From DATDUW01 sp035290185 (GTDB lineage Bacteria; Patescibacteriota; Patescibacteriia; UBA9934; GWF2-40-263): a stretch of 22,371 nucleotides of DNA. Shown piece by piece: positions 13,625 to 20,852 of this stretch. The translations under genes were made by a program, and so were the position numbers. Within the stretch, counting starts at the first letter, position 1, and each line of letters starts with the position of its first letter. The notes below the pieces were generated by a model, which ran no database searches, had not been told where the DNA came from, and was given only the letters and a program-made list of their open reading frames with translations. The stretch spans positions 1 through 22,371 of the forward strand of contig DATDUW010000026.1 of NCBI GenBank assembly GCA_035290185.1, in the 5' to 3' direction.

Positions 13625-14299
13625 TTATCCAAAATATTTTTCCCTGTAAAACCGAATCAATTCTTCCACGTGCGGTAGGATGGACGGATTGCCGATGCCG
13701 ACCTTGGTTTTTTGTTGAACTTTTTCAAGGGTTACCGCGCCCTCCAGAACAGCCTCTTCTATATCTCGATCCGTTACCCCGGTGGAAGGGTCTAGAATGC
13801 GGGCGGCTTCTTCCATGATTTTTTCTTTTTGTTGTGTGCGACGGTAATAGTCGTTGATGGCATCGCGCAAAGCCTTATCGCATAGAACCGAGCAGTGGAA
13901 TTTTCGGGAAGGAAGGCCGCCGAGCCGTTCGATGATCGTCTGTGGTTTGAGGGTGCGCGCTTCCTCAAGCGTCATTCCCTCGCCTTCTGTCGCAAGAATG
14001 GAACACATGGACGCGGCTGCGATCGCACTGCCGCATCCGAAGGTTTTCCAACGGAATTCCTTGATGCGTTCCGTTTTTGTATCCACGTGCAGCCACACTC
14101 GCAATTCATCTCCGCACGCTGGGGACCCAACATGGCCCATGGCGTTGAAACGGGTCATGTCTTCATCTTCTTTTAGGAAGTTGTGGGGATGAAAAAAATG
14201 ATCCTTGACGATGTCGGAATAGAACCAGGATTGGGTTCCGGCTTTGTTGGAGACATCGCTGCCCGTTCTCTGAATAGGGGATTGGGAAGAGGGAGTCAT
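13625..14299 (-). CDS. NifU/IscU-type iron-sulfur cluster scaffold with a cysteine-free C-terminal domain
   Basis: Residues 26-155 form an IscU domain: FYSDIVKDHFFHPHN, ACGDELRVWL (Cys62, Asp64), TFGCGSAIAAASM (Cys89) and FHCSVLCDKAL (His135, Cys136, Cys140). These are the three scaffold cysteines plus the Asp and His usually seen. Residues 172-215 (GVTDRDIEEAV...VTLEKVQQKTKVGIG) have the length and pattern of the BFD-like [2Fe-2S] domain of NifU. However, the expected GGGCGSC-type pair is GIGNPSI and there is no Cys after 140. The start ATG overlaps the stop of iscS by four bases (ATGA), so the scaffold is made together with the sulfur donor. It assembles nascent clusters from IscS sulfur. 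Confidence 0.88.
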   Translation of the reverse strand: MTPSSQSPIQRTGSDVSNKAGTQSWFYSDIVKDHFFHPHNFLKEDEDMTRFNAMGHVGSPACGDELRVWLHVDTKTERIKEFRWKTFGCGSAIAAASMCSILATEGEGMTLEEARTLKPQTIIERLGGLPSRKFHCSVLCDKALRDAINDYYRRTQQKEKIMEEAARILDPSTGVTDRDIEEAVLEGAVTLEKVQQKTKVGIGNPSILPHVEELIRFYREKYFG

Positions 14300-15927
14300 A
14301 GGGCAAAATATTTTTCGTTCACGCGTACCGGGCTCAAGGACCGAAGTTTTTCCACGAGTGGCGGAAGGATTTCTAGGACCCTATCGATATCCATTTCCGT
14401 TGTAGATCGGCCCAGCGTGAAACGGATGGATCCGTGGGCGACTTCGAAGGGAACGCCAAGGGCAAGGATGACGTGGCTTGGATCAAGCGAAGCGCTTGCG
14501 CAGGCAGAACCCGTGGAGGCGAAGATACCTTGGGCGTCGAGATAGAGCAGAAGGGCCTCGCCTTCGAGATCAAGGAAGGAAATATTTACGTTGTTGGGGA
14601 GACGTTTTGTTGGGTGGCCATTGTGTCGGGTTTTCGGAATGTGTTCGAGAATTCCTTGGAGCAATTTGTCCCGCAAGGGAATGAGTCGGGCATTTTCCTT
14701 ACGTATTTCCTGTTGGGCAATCTCAAGGGCCGTTCCAAGTCCGATGATTGCTGCCACGTTTTCCGTTCCAGGACGGAGGCCGCGTTCCTGGCTTCCACCG
14801 AATTGAAGGGGACGAATCTTGAGGCCTTTTTTGAGATAGAGCGCTCCGATTCCCTTGGGTCCATAAATTTTGGATCCATTAAGGGTGAGCAAATCGACAT
14901 GGAGTTTTTCAACGTCCAAGGAAAGTGCTCCCGCCGCTTGACAGGCATCCGTATGAAGAACGGGATAGAGACCGGACCCGCGTTGTTTGCGAAGAGCGTT
15001 ACCGATTTCTGAAACAGGTTGGATGGTTCCGATTTCATTGTTGGCCAGCATGACGGAAACAAGAATGGTGTCTGGTTGGATCGCAGCCAGAACATCTGTA
15101 GAATTTATCACCCCGTCTTTATCTACCGGCACGCGCGTTACACGAAAACCCTCTTTGCGCTCCAAATAAGTGACGGCTTCAAGGACGGCGTGATGTTCAA
15201 TCGTTGTCGTGACAATATGCTTCCCGTGTTCCTGGTTGGCCCGTGCAAAACCGAGGATGGCCAAATTATCCGATTCCGTCCCACCGGAAGAAAAAAGAAT
15301 TTCTTCCGGTTGGCAAGCGAGAATATTTGCTATTTTTGATCGGCTTTCGTCCATCGCATCTTTTGCCCGTTTTCCTGGCGTGTGGAAGCTCGAGGGATTG
15401 CCGTAGATTTCCATAAAGTACGGCTGCATGGCCTCGAAGACGCGTGGGTCAAGGGGTGTGGTAGCTGCATGATCCAGATAGAGAGGCCTGTGCGAAATCG
15501 TGGAATTTTTTTGAACAAGATCGGTAAGGGTCATCCCACGCAAAGCCCTGACAAGGGTGTCTTGAATTTTTTGCCAGGCTTGTTTGGAAGCACAGTGGTT
15601 TCCCACGGGGCAGGGAGGGGCACTGGCCGTCTGGCATTCCACCAGGGCAATGGGTCCATCCACGGCTGTGACGATTTGTTCCATCGTGATTTCAGAGGGA
15701 TCTTTGGTAAGCCGATAACCGCCTGTCCGGCCACGAGCGCCAGTAACGAGATCGCCTTCGCGCAGTTTTGCCGCGACTTCTTCCAAATAGGATTCCGAAA
15801 TAAATCCGGTTTTTTGGGAAACGGATTGAAGGGAAATATTTTCTTCTGTGGGATACGCACGTGCCAGTGCGTCTAAAAGAATAAGCCCATAATGGAGCTT
15901 TTCGTTGATTTCAAAAAGGTGTGCCAT
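14296..15927 (-). CDS. Rrf2/IscR-like regulator fused to cysteine desulfurase (IscS/NifS)
   Basis: The chosen start (ATG 15927, MAHLFEINEKLHYGL) gives 543 residues. Residues 1-140 are an Rrf2 winged helix (SLQSVSQKTGFISESYLEEVAAKL, GARGRTGGYRLTK) with Cys98, Cys106, His111 and Cys112, the cluster-sensing pattern of IscR. Residues 148-543 are a full class V desulfurase: LYLDHAATTPLDPRV, SSGGTESDN, TIEHHAVLEA, HTDACQAAG, the PLP lysine Lys353 in NGSKIYGPKG, and the catalytic Cys476 in TGSACASASLDPSH. One protein would thus sense clusters and supply sulfur for them. The upstream in-frame ATG at 16002 lies inside a terminator hairpin and is rejected. AAGGA sits four bases before the ATG. nifU overlaps by ATGA. 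Normally the two parts are separate genes (iscR, iscS). Confidence 0.92.
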   Translation of the reverse strand: MAHLFEINEKLHYGLILLDALARAYPTEENISLQSVSQKTGFISESYLEEVAAKLREGDLVTGARGRTGGYRLTKDPSEITMEQIVTAVDGPIALVECQTASAPPCPVGNHCASKQAWQKIQDTLVRALRGMTLTDLVQKNSTISHRPLYLDHAATTPLDPRVFEAMQPYFMEIYGNPSSFHTPGKRAKDAMDESRSKIANILACQPEEILFSSGGTESDNLAILGFARANQEHGKHIVTTTIEHHAVLEAVTYLERKEGFRVTRVPVDKDGVINSTDVLAAIQPDTILVSVMLANNEIGTIQPVSEIGNALRKQRGSGLYPVLHTDACQAAGALSLDVEKLHVDLLTLNGSKIYGPKGIGALYLKKGLKIRPLQFGGSQERGLRPGTENVAAIIGLGTALEIAQQEIRKENARLIPLRDKLLQGILEHIPKTRHNGHPTKRLPNNVNISFLDLEGEALLLYLDAQGIFASTGSACASASLDPSHVILALGVPFEVAHGSIRFTLGRSTTEMDIDRVLEILPPLVEKLRSLSPVRVNEKYFAL

Positions 15928-15979
15928 AAATTCCTTGTTTGATACAAGGAATTTATCCGAAAGGAAGAAAATTGTCCAA
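15928..15979 (-). promoter_or_regulatory. promoter and inverted-repeat operator of the rrf2-iscS fusion
   Basis: A perfect 10-bp inverted repeat, AAATTCCTTG-7 nt-CAAGGAATTT, spans 15928-15954 directly in front of the start codon. On the minus strand a -35-like TTGGAC (15979-15974) and a -10-like TAAATT (15955-15950, spacer 18) place transcription start near 15943, inside the repeat. A dimeric regulator bound there would block RNA polymerase. The encoded Rrf2 domain is the obvious candidate, giving autorepression. The downstream arm also contains the ribosome binding site. Confidence 0.65.
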
Positions 15980-16017
15980 TAAAACAGAAGGGCCCTTGGC
16001 AAGAGAATGCCAAGGGC
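15980..16017 (-). terminator. rho-independent terminator after the GGDEF gene
   Basis: A perfect 10-bp stem, GCCCTTGGCA/TGCCAAGGGC (15992-16001/16008-16017), with a 6-nt loop, starts about 8 nt after the GGDEF stop. On the minus strand it runs into CCTTCTGTTTTATT. It isolates the iron-sulfur operon from the upstream gene. Confidence 0.75.
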
Positions 16018-16024
16018 TTGGTTG

Positions 16025-16654
16025 TTATTCGGTTTCCCCGAGGACTACGGGGAATCTTTCCTGAGTCTTTTTGGCCTTGGCCGCATAGAGATTACGGTCG
16101 GCCGCGGTCAGGATGGTGTTGAAATCTTTGTGTTGCGGGGTCACAAGCACCCCGCCGAAGGAAACACCGACAGGAATGATCTGTCTGTAGGTGGTTGTGT
16201 AGGAAATTTCAGAGAATGCCTCACAAAGACGCGCGAGGACAAATTGAACTTTTTCAAAATCGCAGTCTTTGAGGAGAACAGCGATTTCATCGGACCCACC
16301 ACTCATGCGCGCCGCAAGATCAGAGGCCCGGATCGCACCCGCGACAGCCTTACCAACTGTTGTCAGGATCCGATCACCCTCTGGGTGGCCCCCTCGATCA
16401 TTAATCGTTTTGAAATCGTTAATGTCGAGGAAGAGAAAAACCGCGGATACACGTTGACGATCTGCCAGCCAGACGTGTAGTTGTTCTTCTAAGAGCGTAC
16501 GAGTCGCCAGGCCAGTTAAAAGGTCACGAAACGCCAGCTCACGCAAACGCTCCTTCTCCTCTTGAAGTTCAGCAACCATTCTTCTCAACTCTCGGATCCG
16601 CCTGTCGCGCGGATCCACGGCCCGTCTTTCGGGCGGAGTTTTTTTCTTGTTCAC
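16025..16654 (-). CDS. GGDEF-domain protein, putative diguanylate cyclase with a variant signature
   Basis: A GTG start at 16654 follows GGGAGG-AGAGAAA. Residues 15-42 form a charged coiled coil (RRIRELRRMVAELQEEKERL), the rest one GGDEF domain. Recognisable parts are FRDLLTGLATR, LFLDINDFKTINDRGGHPEGD (metal and base binding), RASD (109-112, the inhibitory RxxD site) and DRNLYAAK. The signature reads RMSGGSDEIAVLL, with GGSDEI instead of RxGGDEF, that is, extra Ser residues in the active-site hairpin. No membrane or sensor domain is present, so the coiled coil would mediate dimerisation. If active it makes cyclic di-GMP. The altered loop leaves activity uncertain. Confidence 0.85.
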   Translation of the reverse strand: MNKKKTPPERRAVDPRDRRIRELRRMVAELQEEKERLRELAFRDLLTGLATRTLLEEQLHVWLADRQRVSAVFLFLDINDFKTINDRGGHPEGDRILTTVGKAVAGAIRASDLAARMSGGSDEIAVLLKDCDFEKVQFVLARLCEAFSEISYTTTYRQIIPVGVSFGGVLVTPQHKDFNTILTAADRNLYAAKAKKTQERFPVVLGETE

Positions 16655-16699
16655 TTTCTCTCCTCCCAGGCCAGGATTTAAAGAACGTGTGACGGCAGT

Positions 16700-16728
16700 A
16701 ACCTATCCGTCCTAGACAGATTCGTCAA
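16700..16728 (-). promoter_or_regulatory. promoter of the GGDEF gene
   Basis: On the minus strand, a -35 TTGACG (16728-16723), a 17-bp spacer and a weak -10 TAGGTT (16705-16700), between the divergent GGDEF and rlmH genes. Confidence 0.4.
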
Positions 16729-16750
16729 CCCGTGGGAGGATTTTGGCGAT

Positions 16751-17224
16751 ATGTATTCATTTTTCTTCCTTTTTGTCGGCAAGCAAAAATCAGGGCCCTT
16801 TCGAGATTTGGCCGAAGAATACCTGAAACGAATTGGACCTTATGCAAAGGTCATTGTACGGGAAATTCCAGAAGAGTCGTTCCGTTCGGAACAAGATCGT
16901 GAGCGCGTTTTAGCTTTGGAGACAGAATCCATTCGGGCCGCAATTCCGGACGGGGCCCTTGTGGTCGTTTTGGATGCCAGCGGAAAAGGAATGAATTCGG
17001 TTCATCTTTCAGAAGCGATGGCGGCGTGGTCCGAGCAGGAGCGTCGGACGCTGGCGTTTGTCATCGGTGGTCCGCTCGGCGTCCACGATGCCCTCAAGAA
17101 AGAAGCAGATGTTCTTCTTTCGCTTTCGCCCATGACATTTCCGCACGACCTGGCGCGGGTCCTGTTGCTTGAGCAGCTCTATCGCGCTCTGATGATTCAA
17201 AAAAGGAAAACGTACCATTATTAG
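16751..17224 (+). CDS. rlmH: 23S rRNA (pseudouridine1915-N3)-methyltransferase RlmH
   Basis: The 157-residue length and sequence match the SPOUT methyltransferase RlmH: FRDLAEEYLKRIGPYAKV, LVVVLDASGKGMNS, TLAFVIGGPLGV (the SAM-binding knot), LSLSPMTFPHDLARVLLLEQLYRA, and the C-terminal KRKTYHY, which is diagnostic. It methylates pseudouridine 1915 in helix 69 on assembled ribosomes. GGGAGG lies about 11 nt before the ATG, slightly far. It stands alone between a divergent and a convergent gene. Confidence 0.95.
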   Translation: MYSFFFLFVGKQKSGPFRDLAEEYLKRIGPYAKVIVREIPEESFRSEQDRERVLALETESIRAAIPDGALVVVLDASGKGMNSVHLSEAMAAWSEQERRTLAFVIGGPLGVHDALKKEADVLLSLSPMTFPHDLARVLLLEQLYRALMIQKRKTYHY

Positions 17225-17235
17225 CAAAACGCTTT

Positions 17236-17826
17236 TTATGCGAAATCGTCACGCAGAGTTTTTCCAGGTTCAAAAACAATGGGCGTGTTTGCGATCTCAA
17301 GCAGAAGCTCTTTCAGAATGGGGTATTCGGTGCCCATAAAGTGATCGTCGCTGGTTTGCAGCACAAGCCTGGCCTTTAGGGCAGCCGCAAGTCGGTGTCC
17401 GTGCTCGACGGGAACAAGCTTGTCATCTTCGGAATGGATAACGATAAACTCTTCAGCCTTCCACATAATGACGTCCGCATCCAGGTCTTCGATAAAAAGA
17501 TGGCGCAGTTCGGGTTTTGAAACTTTCCAAGGTGAGGCTACCAGTAGGACGGCTCGCGGCGGCTCGGTCATTTCCGCAGATTGCAGGTATTGAAGGGCGA
17601 TGAGGCCGCCCAGAGAATGGCCAACGATAATATCTTCTCCGTGCAGGCACCCGACCTGTTTTTTGACTTCCTCGAGAATGGTGGGCAGGTTGATTTCCTG
17701 ATCCGTACGCAAAGATAAGGATGGGGCCAGGACCTCGAATCCTTTTTCCTGGAGCTGGTCTTTGAGCCAGGGGATGAAATTCATCTCTGGATTGGCATTG
17801 AAACCGTGAATGAGAATGATACGCAT
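17236..17826 (-). CDS. small alpha/beta hydrolase, RBBP9/YdeN family
   Basis: The usual first strand of the family, MRIILIHGFNANPEMNFIPWL, begins at the ATG 17826, so I prefer it to an in-frame TTG at 17853. About 196 residues. The catalytic triad can be placed: nucleophile Ser in VGHSLGGLIAL, Asp in IHSEDDKLVP and His in TSDDHFMG. Family members are serine hydrolases or esterases of largely unknown substrate. No Shine-Dalgarno is visible. The stop is 12 nt from the rlmH stop (convergent), and the ABC ATPase gene lies 40 nt upstream in the same direction, so co-transcription with the exporter is possible. Confidence 0.82.
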   Translation of the reverse strand: MRIILIHGFNANPEMNFIPWLKDQLQEKGFEVLAPSLSLRTDQEINLPTILEEVKKQVGCLHGEDIIVGHSLGGLIALQYLQSAEMTEPPRAVLLVASPWKVSKPELRHLFIEDLDADVIMWKAEEFIVIHSEDDKLVPVEHGHRLAAALKARLVLQTSDDHFMGTEYPILKELLLEIANTPIVFEPGKTLRDDFA

Positions 17827-17865
17827 ATCTGTAAGAAGGGTTGTAGGAGACAAAAAGTCGTGAGA

Positions 17866-18861
17866 TTAAAGACAGGGAGAGGATTGATTACAGAAGATCA
17901 TACGAACCACGTCATCCGCCCCCACCTCGTCGATAATAATATCATCAATTGGCAGATCGGATGACAAAAGGGCTATAGCCGTTTCCTTGGTTCGTTGGCG
18001 GTCTGTTCTGATCGTGCAGGCGTGGGGCGTGAATGCTTCAATGTCCCCGAATGTCTGTGCTTGGAGCCGTTCTATCCCTTCTCCATTAAACGTGACTTTG
18101 AGCAGTTTATAGGGCGCGTATTTTCTAATGAGGTCGTCCAGCTTGCCGTCGTAAATAATTTCACCAAGATTAATAATGACAACCCTCTGGCAGAGTTCCT
18201 TTATATCTTCCATGTAGTGGGACGTCAGAACGATCGTGGTTTTTCTCTCTTGGTTATATTTTTTGAGAAAATCCCGGATATTTTTTTGTGCCACGACATC
18301 CAGCCCGATCGTGGGCTCGTCCAGGAAAAGAACTTTTGGTTTGTGCAGAAGTGCTGCCACCAGTTCGCACTTCATCCTTTGGCCCAGCGACAGCTTTCGG
18401 ACTTGGATGTTGAGAAGGTCAGTAATTCCAAACAGGTTTACGAGTTCCTCTAGACTTTTCTTAAATTCCCCATCGGGAATCTCGTAGATTTCTTTATGAA
18501 CAACGAAGGTTTCTATGGCCGGCAGGTCTTGGATGAGTTGATTTTTTTGACCCATCACCAAAGCGAATTGTTTAAGGAAGGCCTTTTCCTTTTTAAAAGG
18601 AACGTATCCCAAGACGTTCGCTTCGCCACTGGTGGGATGAAGAATTCCGGAAAGCATTTTGAGCGTCGTTGTTTTGCCGGCTCCGTTCGGCCCCAAAAAT
18701 CCGACGAGTTCGCCGGAATTCACGGAGAAATGGACGTCCTTTACGGCCTCCGCGTACTGTTTTTCCCGATAAAAAAGGGACTTCAAAGATCCTGAAAACC
18801 CCGATTGTTTCCGGTAGTACTCGAAGGTTTTGGACAGGTTTTTCACCTCAATGTCTGCCAT
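17866..18861 (-). CDS. ABC-2 type exporter ATP-binding protein
   Basis: The 331-residue ATPase has Walker A GPNGAGKT (57-64), Q-loop Gln105, signature LSLGQRMK (157-164), Walker B VLFLDEP (177-183) and the switch His215 in TSHYMED. An N-terminal extension (YYRKQSGFSGSLKSLFYREK) and the signature LSLGQRMKCEL...DEPTIGLD are typical of the uncharacterised COG4586 exporters. Residues 235-331 form a DUF4162-like C-terminal domain. Its permease is 3 nt upstream. The substrate is unknown; relatives are linked to drug, peptide or lipid export. Confidence 0.92.
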   Translation of the reverse strand: MADIEVKNLSKTFEYYRKQSGFSGSLKSLFYREKQYAEAVKDVHFSVNSGELVGFLGPNGAGKTTTLKMLSGILHPTSGEANVLGYVPFKKEKAFLKQFALVMGQKNQLIQDLPAIETFVVHKEIYEIPDGEFKKSLEELVNLFGITDLLNIQVRKLSLGQRMKCELVAALLHKPKVLFLDEPTIGLDVVAQKNIRDFLKKYNQERKTTIVLTSHYMEDIKELCQRVVIINLGEIIYDGKLDDLIRKYAPYKLLKVTFNGEGIERLQAQTFGDIEAFTPHACTIRTDRQRTKETAIALLSSDLPIDDIIIDEVGADDVVRMIFCNQSSPCL

Positions 18862-18864
18862 AGG

Positions 18865-19659
18865 TTATATACCAACCCCTTCATACCTTTTTAAGCCGCG
18901 ATTCCAGACGATTTGAATGATTCCATAAAGGATCGCGATCCAAACGATTTGAATAAGCAACCCCTTCACTCCCACAGAAAGATCTATTTTTTTAAGGTAA
19001 AGCTGCGCGGGAATAAAAAAAGAATAAGCGAACGGCAGAGCGAAACTCGTTTGGACGAAGGCAACAGGCAAAAGGCTGAGGGGAAAATATCCTCCGGAAA
19101 AAAATTTCTTGATGCGGTCTACGGTTGCGTAAAGACCATCCACTTCATCGGTCCAGAAGGCAATGAGGCCGATAAGGTAGGAGAGAAGGAGTTCGGTGAC
19201 AAAGGCGAGAAAAATCATGCCGAGGATAACGACGAGATAGGCGGCATCAAAGTTCCAAATAAATACGCGGAGGAAAAAACCAATGGCAAGGGCCTGTGTC
19301 AGGATGGACAGGAAGGTGACCAGGGAGATGCGTCCGATTTCCTGGGAAAGGATGTAGTTGAAGTACCCCATGGGTTTGATAAGAAACATGGATAGCCGTC
19401 CGTCTTTGATATCGCGTGCAATGACGTTAGAAAGGAAATTTCTGATAAAGGCGTTGAAAACATTCCCGATAAGGATGTAGGTGATCATCTCCCCCAGAGT
19501 GAAACCGCTGATGGTTTCCTGGCCGCCATAGATGGCCGTCCACATCAAAATAAGGACAAGCACCTCCCCGAACTCACCTACGCGGTAGGCGAGAACGGTA
19601 AAACGGTAGGTGAGCGCCCTCTGCCAAAATGCTTTTACGATGGTCCAGAATTTTTTCAC
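18865..19659 (-). CDS. ABC-2 type exporter permease
   Basis: The 264-residue protein has about six membrane segments and the ABC-2 permease pattern of COG4587/COG3694: VKAFWQRALTYRFTVLAYRVGEF, then FIRNFLSNVIARDIKDGRLSMFLIKPMGYF (the conserved cytoplasmic coupling loop), and a C-terminal WNRGLKRYEGVGI. The start is GTG at 19659 with a weak GAAG upstream. Related systems usually have two different permeases; only one is seen here, so it may form a homodimer or use a partner encoded elsewhere. It is transcribed together with the ATPase gene downstream. Confidence 0.9.
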   Translation of the reverse strand: MKKFWTIVKAFWQRALTYRFTVLAYRVGEFGEVLVLILMWTAIYGGQETISGFTLGEMITYILIGNVFNAFIRNFLSNVIARDIKDGRLSMFLIKPMGYFNYILSQEIGRISLVTFLSILTQALAIGFFLRVFIWNFDAAYLVVILGMIFLAFVTELLLSYLIGLIAFWTDEVDGLYATVDRIKKFFSGGYFPLSLLPVAFVQTSFALPFAYSFFIPAQLYLKKIDLSVGVKGLLIQIVWIAILYGIIQIVWNRGLKRYEGVGI

Positions 19660-19714
19660 ATCTTCGTTATTTCGGAATCAAATCGTTTTCCGTGGCCTGC
19701 CGTCCGTCGCTTCA

Positions 19715-19861
19715 TCCATAACGGGACTTGCTCTGTTCGGAGTCCTCCGCTGTTCCACCTCAGGCGAGGTTATGGAAGACATCCTTCGCTCCGACTGCGC
19801 AGATGATAGACTTTTTGTGGTCTACCATCCGAAGCCCCGCCCCAGGCGGGGCGAAGGATGG
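19715..19861. repeat. palindrome-rich intergenic stretch beside tRNA-Leu
   Basis: Nested inverted repeats fill this stretch: TCCATAAC/GTTATGGA (19715-19722/19769-19776) enclosing GGACT/AGTCC and CCTC/GAGG; CATCCTTCGC/GCGAAGGATG (19780-19789/19851-19860); and CCATCC-GCCCCGC/GCGGGGC-GGATGG (19825-19861), which overlaps the encoded CCA of tRNA-Leu. The last could act in tRNA 3' processing or termination, but no T-run follows. It may be a dispersed palindromic repeat; only one copy is in the window. Confidence 0.5.
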
Positions 19862-19945
19862 TGCCGAGGGGGAGACTCGAACTCCCATCCGCTTGCGCAG
19901 ACCAGCTCCTAGGGCTGGCGTGTCTACCAGTTTCACCACCTCGGC
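19859..19945 (-). tRNA. tRNA-Leu (TAG)
   Basis: An 87-nt class II tRNA. Acceptor GCCGAGG pairs with CCTCGGC, then A73 and an encoded CCA. The long variable arm is TCTGCGCAAGCGGA. The T arm has GTTCGAGTC. The anticodon stem CCAGC/GCTGG closes the loop CCTAGGA, with anticodon TAG. The loop has C at position 33 in place of the nearly universal U. Confidence 0.93.
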
Positions 19946-19979
19946 ATGGAGGGAATCTTAAAGGAGAAGACGAATTTGT

Positions 19980-20777
19980 TCAATTGCCGCTGGTTTTCTT
20001 TCCGTGAAGGGGACAGCATCGTTTTTCCCATCGTTTGGCTTCTTCCCAGGCAAGGTGGAAAATCCTTTTTTGCGCCTGGGCCATCTCTTCGCTTTCAATG
20101 ATCATGGCGAATTGGTCGCGCCAGGAAAAGAAGGCGACTTTCTTGTCGTAGATATTGATCTCCGGAGAAAATTGATACAGGTCCGGAGGAACGAGGAGGG
20201 ATGTGCGATCTTCTTTTTGGTCGCGTTTGTGAAGGGCGATGGCCATTTCGGTATGTGGAAAAATGGCATCGATATGGATGCCATTTTTCGCGCGACGTTT
20301 ATAGTAATCTGGAAAGTAATCCGGCAGGGTATTTTCCGTGTCGTCCACGGAAGCATAGGCCCTGATGGTTTCCGAGGAGGTCAGGGTGTCTTCGTAGGCG
20401 TTTTGGATTCCCTTTTTGCCTTCGTAAATTTGTACCTTGGGCATCGTAACCCCGCTGTTCATCATGGATCTGAGTTCTGGGAGGATTTTGCGCGCCCTAT
20501 CAGCCATTTGTGTATAGTGCTTTGCGCGGAATTCCATGAGGCTGACAAACCGTTCCGGCGGGACAGCCGTGAACGTCTTTTTATTCTTGTGTTGCGATTG
20601 GATCACGAGCCCCTGCTCGGCCAGCTCGCGCAGAATGACGTAGGTGGTCGATCGATTCAATCGCGCCTCCATGGCGATTTTGACGGGGAAGGACGTGCCT
20701 CGTTTCAGGGCCGCAAGATAGACGATAGATTGCTTCGGCGTCAGGCCGAATTGCTGTAGATGGTCTTCAACAATCAT
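19980..20777 (-). CDS. TrmB-family transcriptional regulator
   Basis: The 265-residue protein starts with a TrmB-type winged helix (residues 5-75: LQQFGLTPKQSIVYLAALKRG, VKIAMEARLNRSTTYVILRELAEQGLV, FTAVPPERFVSLME). A helical dimerisation region (QMADRARKILPELRSMM) follows, then a C-terminal ligand-type domain (VQIYEGKKGIQNAYEDTL, IRAYASVDD, DKKVAFFSWRDQFAMIIES). The family, common in archaea and in this radiation, controls sugar or central metabolism; here the effector is unknown. A textbook promoter sits 18-46 nt upstream and the leader is only about 11 nt, without a Shine-Dalgarno. The mRNA probably reads towards tRNA-Leu, 35 nt beyond its stop. Confidence 0.9.
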   Translation of the reverse strand: MIVEDHLQQFGLTPKQSIVYLAALKRGTSFPVKIAMEARLNRSTTYVILRELAEQGLVIQSQHKNKKTFTAVPPERFVSLMEFRAKHYTQMADRARKILPELRSMMNSGVTMPKVQIYEGKKGIQNAYEDTLTSSETIRAYASVDDTENTLPDYFPDYYKRRAKNGIHIDAIFPHTEMAIALHKRDQKEDRTSLLVPPDLYQFSPEINIYDKKVAFFSWRDQFAMIIESEEMAQAQKRIFHLAWEEAKRWEKRCCPLHGKKTSGN

Positions 20778-20794
20778 AGGTTTTGTTGTTAATA

Positions 20795-20823
20795 ATTATA
20801 AACGGAAAAGTAGAATAAGTCAA
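20795..20823 (-). promoter_or_regulatory. promoter of the TrmB-family gene
   Basis: On the minus strand, a -35 TTGACT (20823-20818), exactly 17 bp, and a perfect -10 TATAAT (20800-20795). An 8-bp palindrome ATAATTAT overlaps the -10. Confidence 0.8.
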
Positions 20824-20852
20824 ATTTCATTTTAAATAAAAGTAAAAATAGA

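Noticed and set aside
15928..16002. Earlier start for the Rrf2-IscS protein at 16002
   Set aside because: It would begin inside the terminator of the GGDEF gene and run through the promoter and inverted repeat; the family starts at the MAHLFE Met.
17827..17853. TTG start extending the alpha/beta hydrolase by nine residues
   Set aside because: The conserved first strand begins exactly at the ATG 17826 and the TTG has no ribosome binding site.
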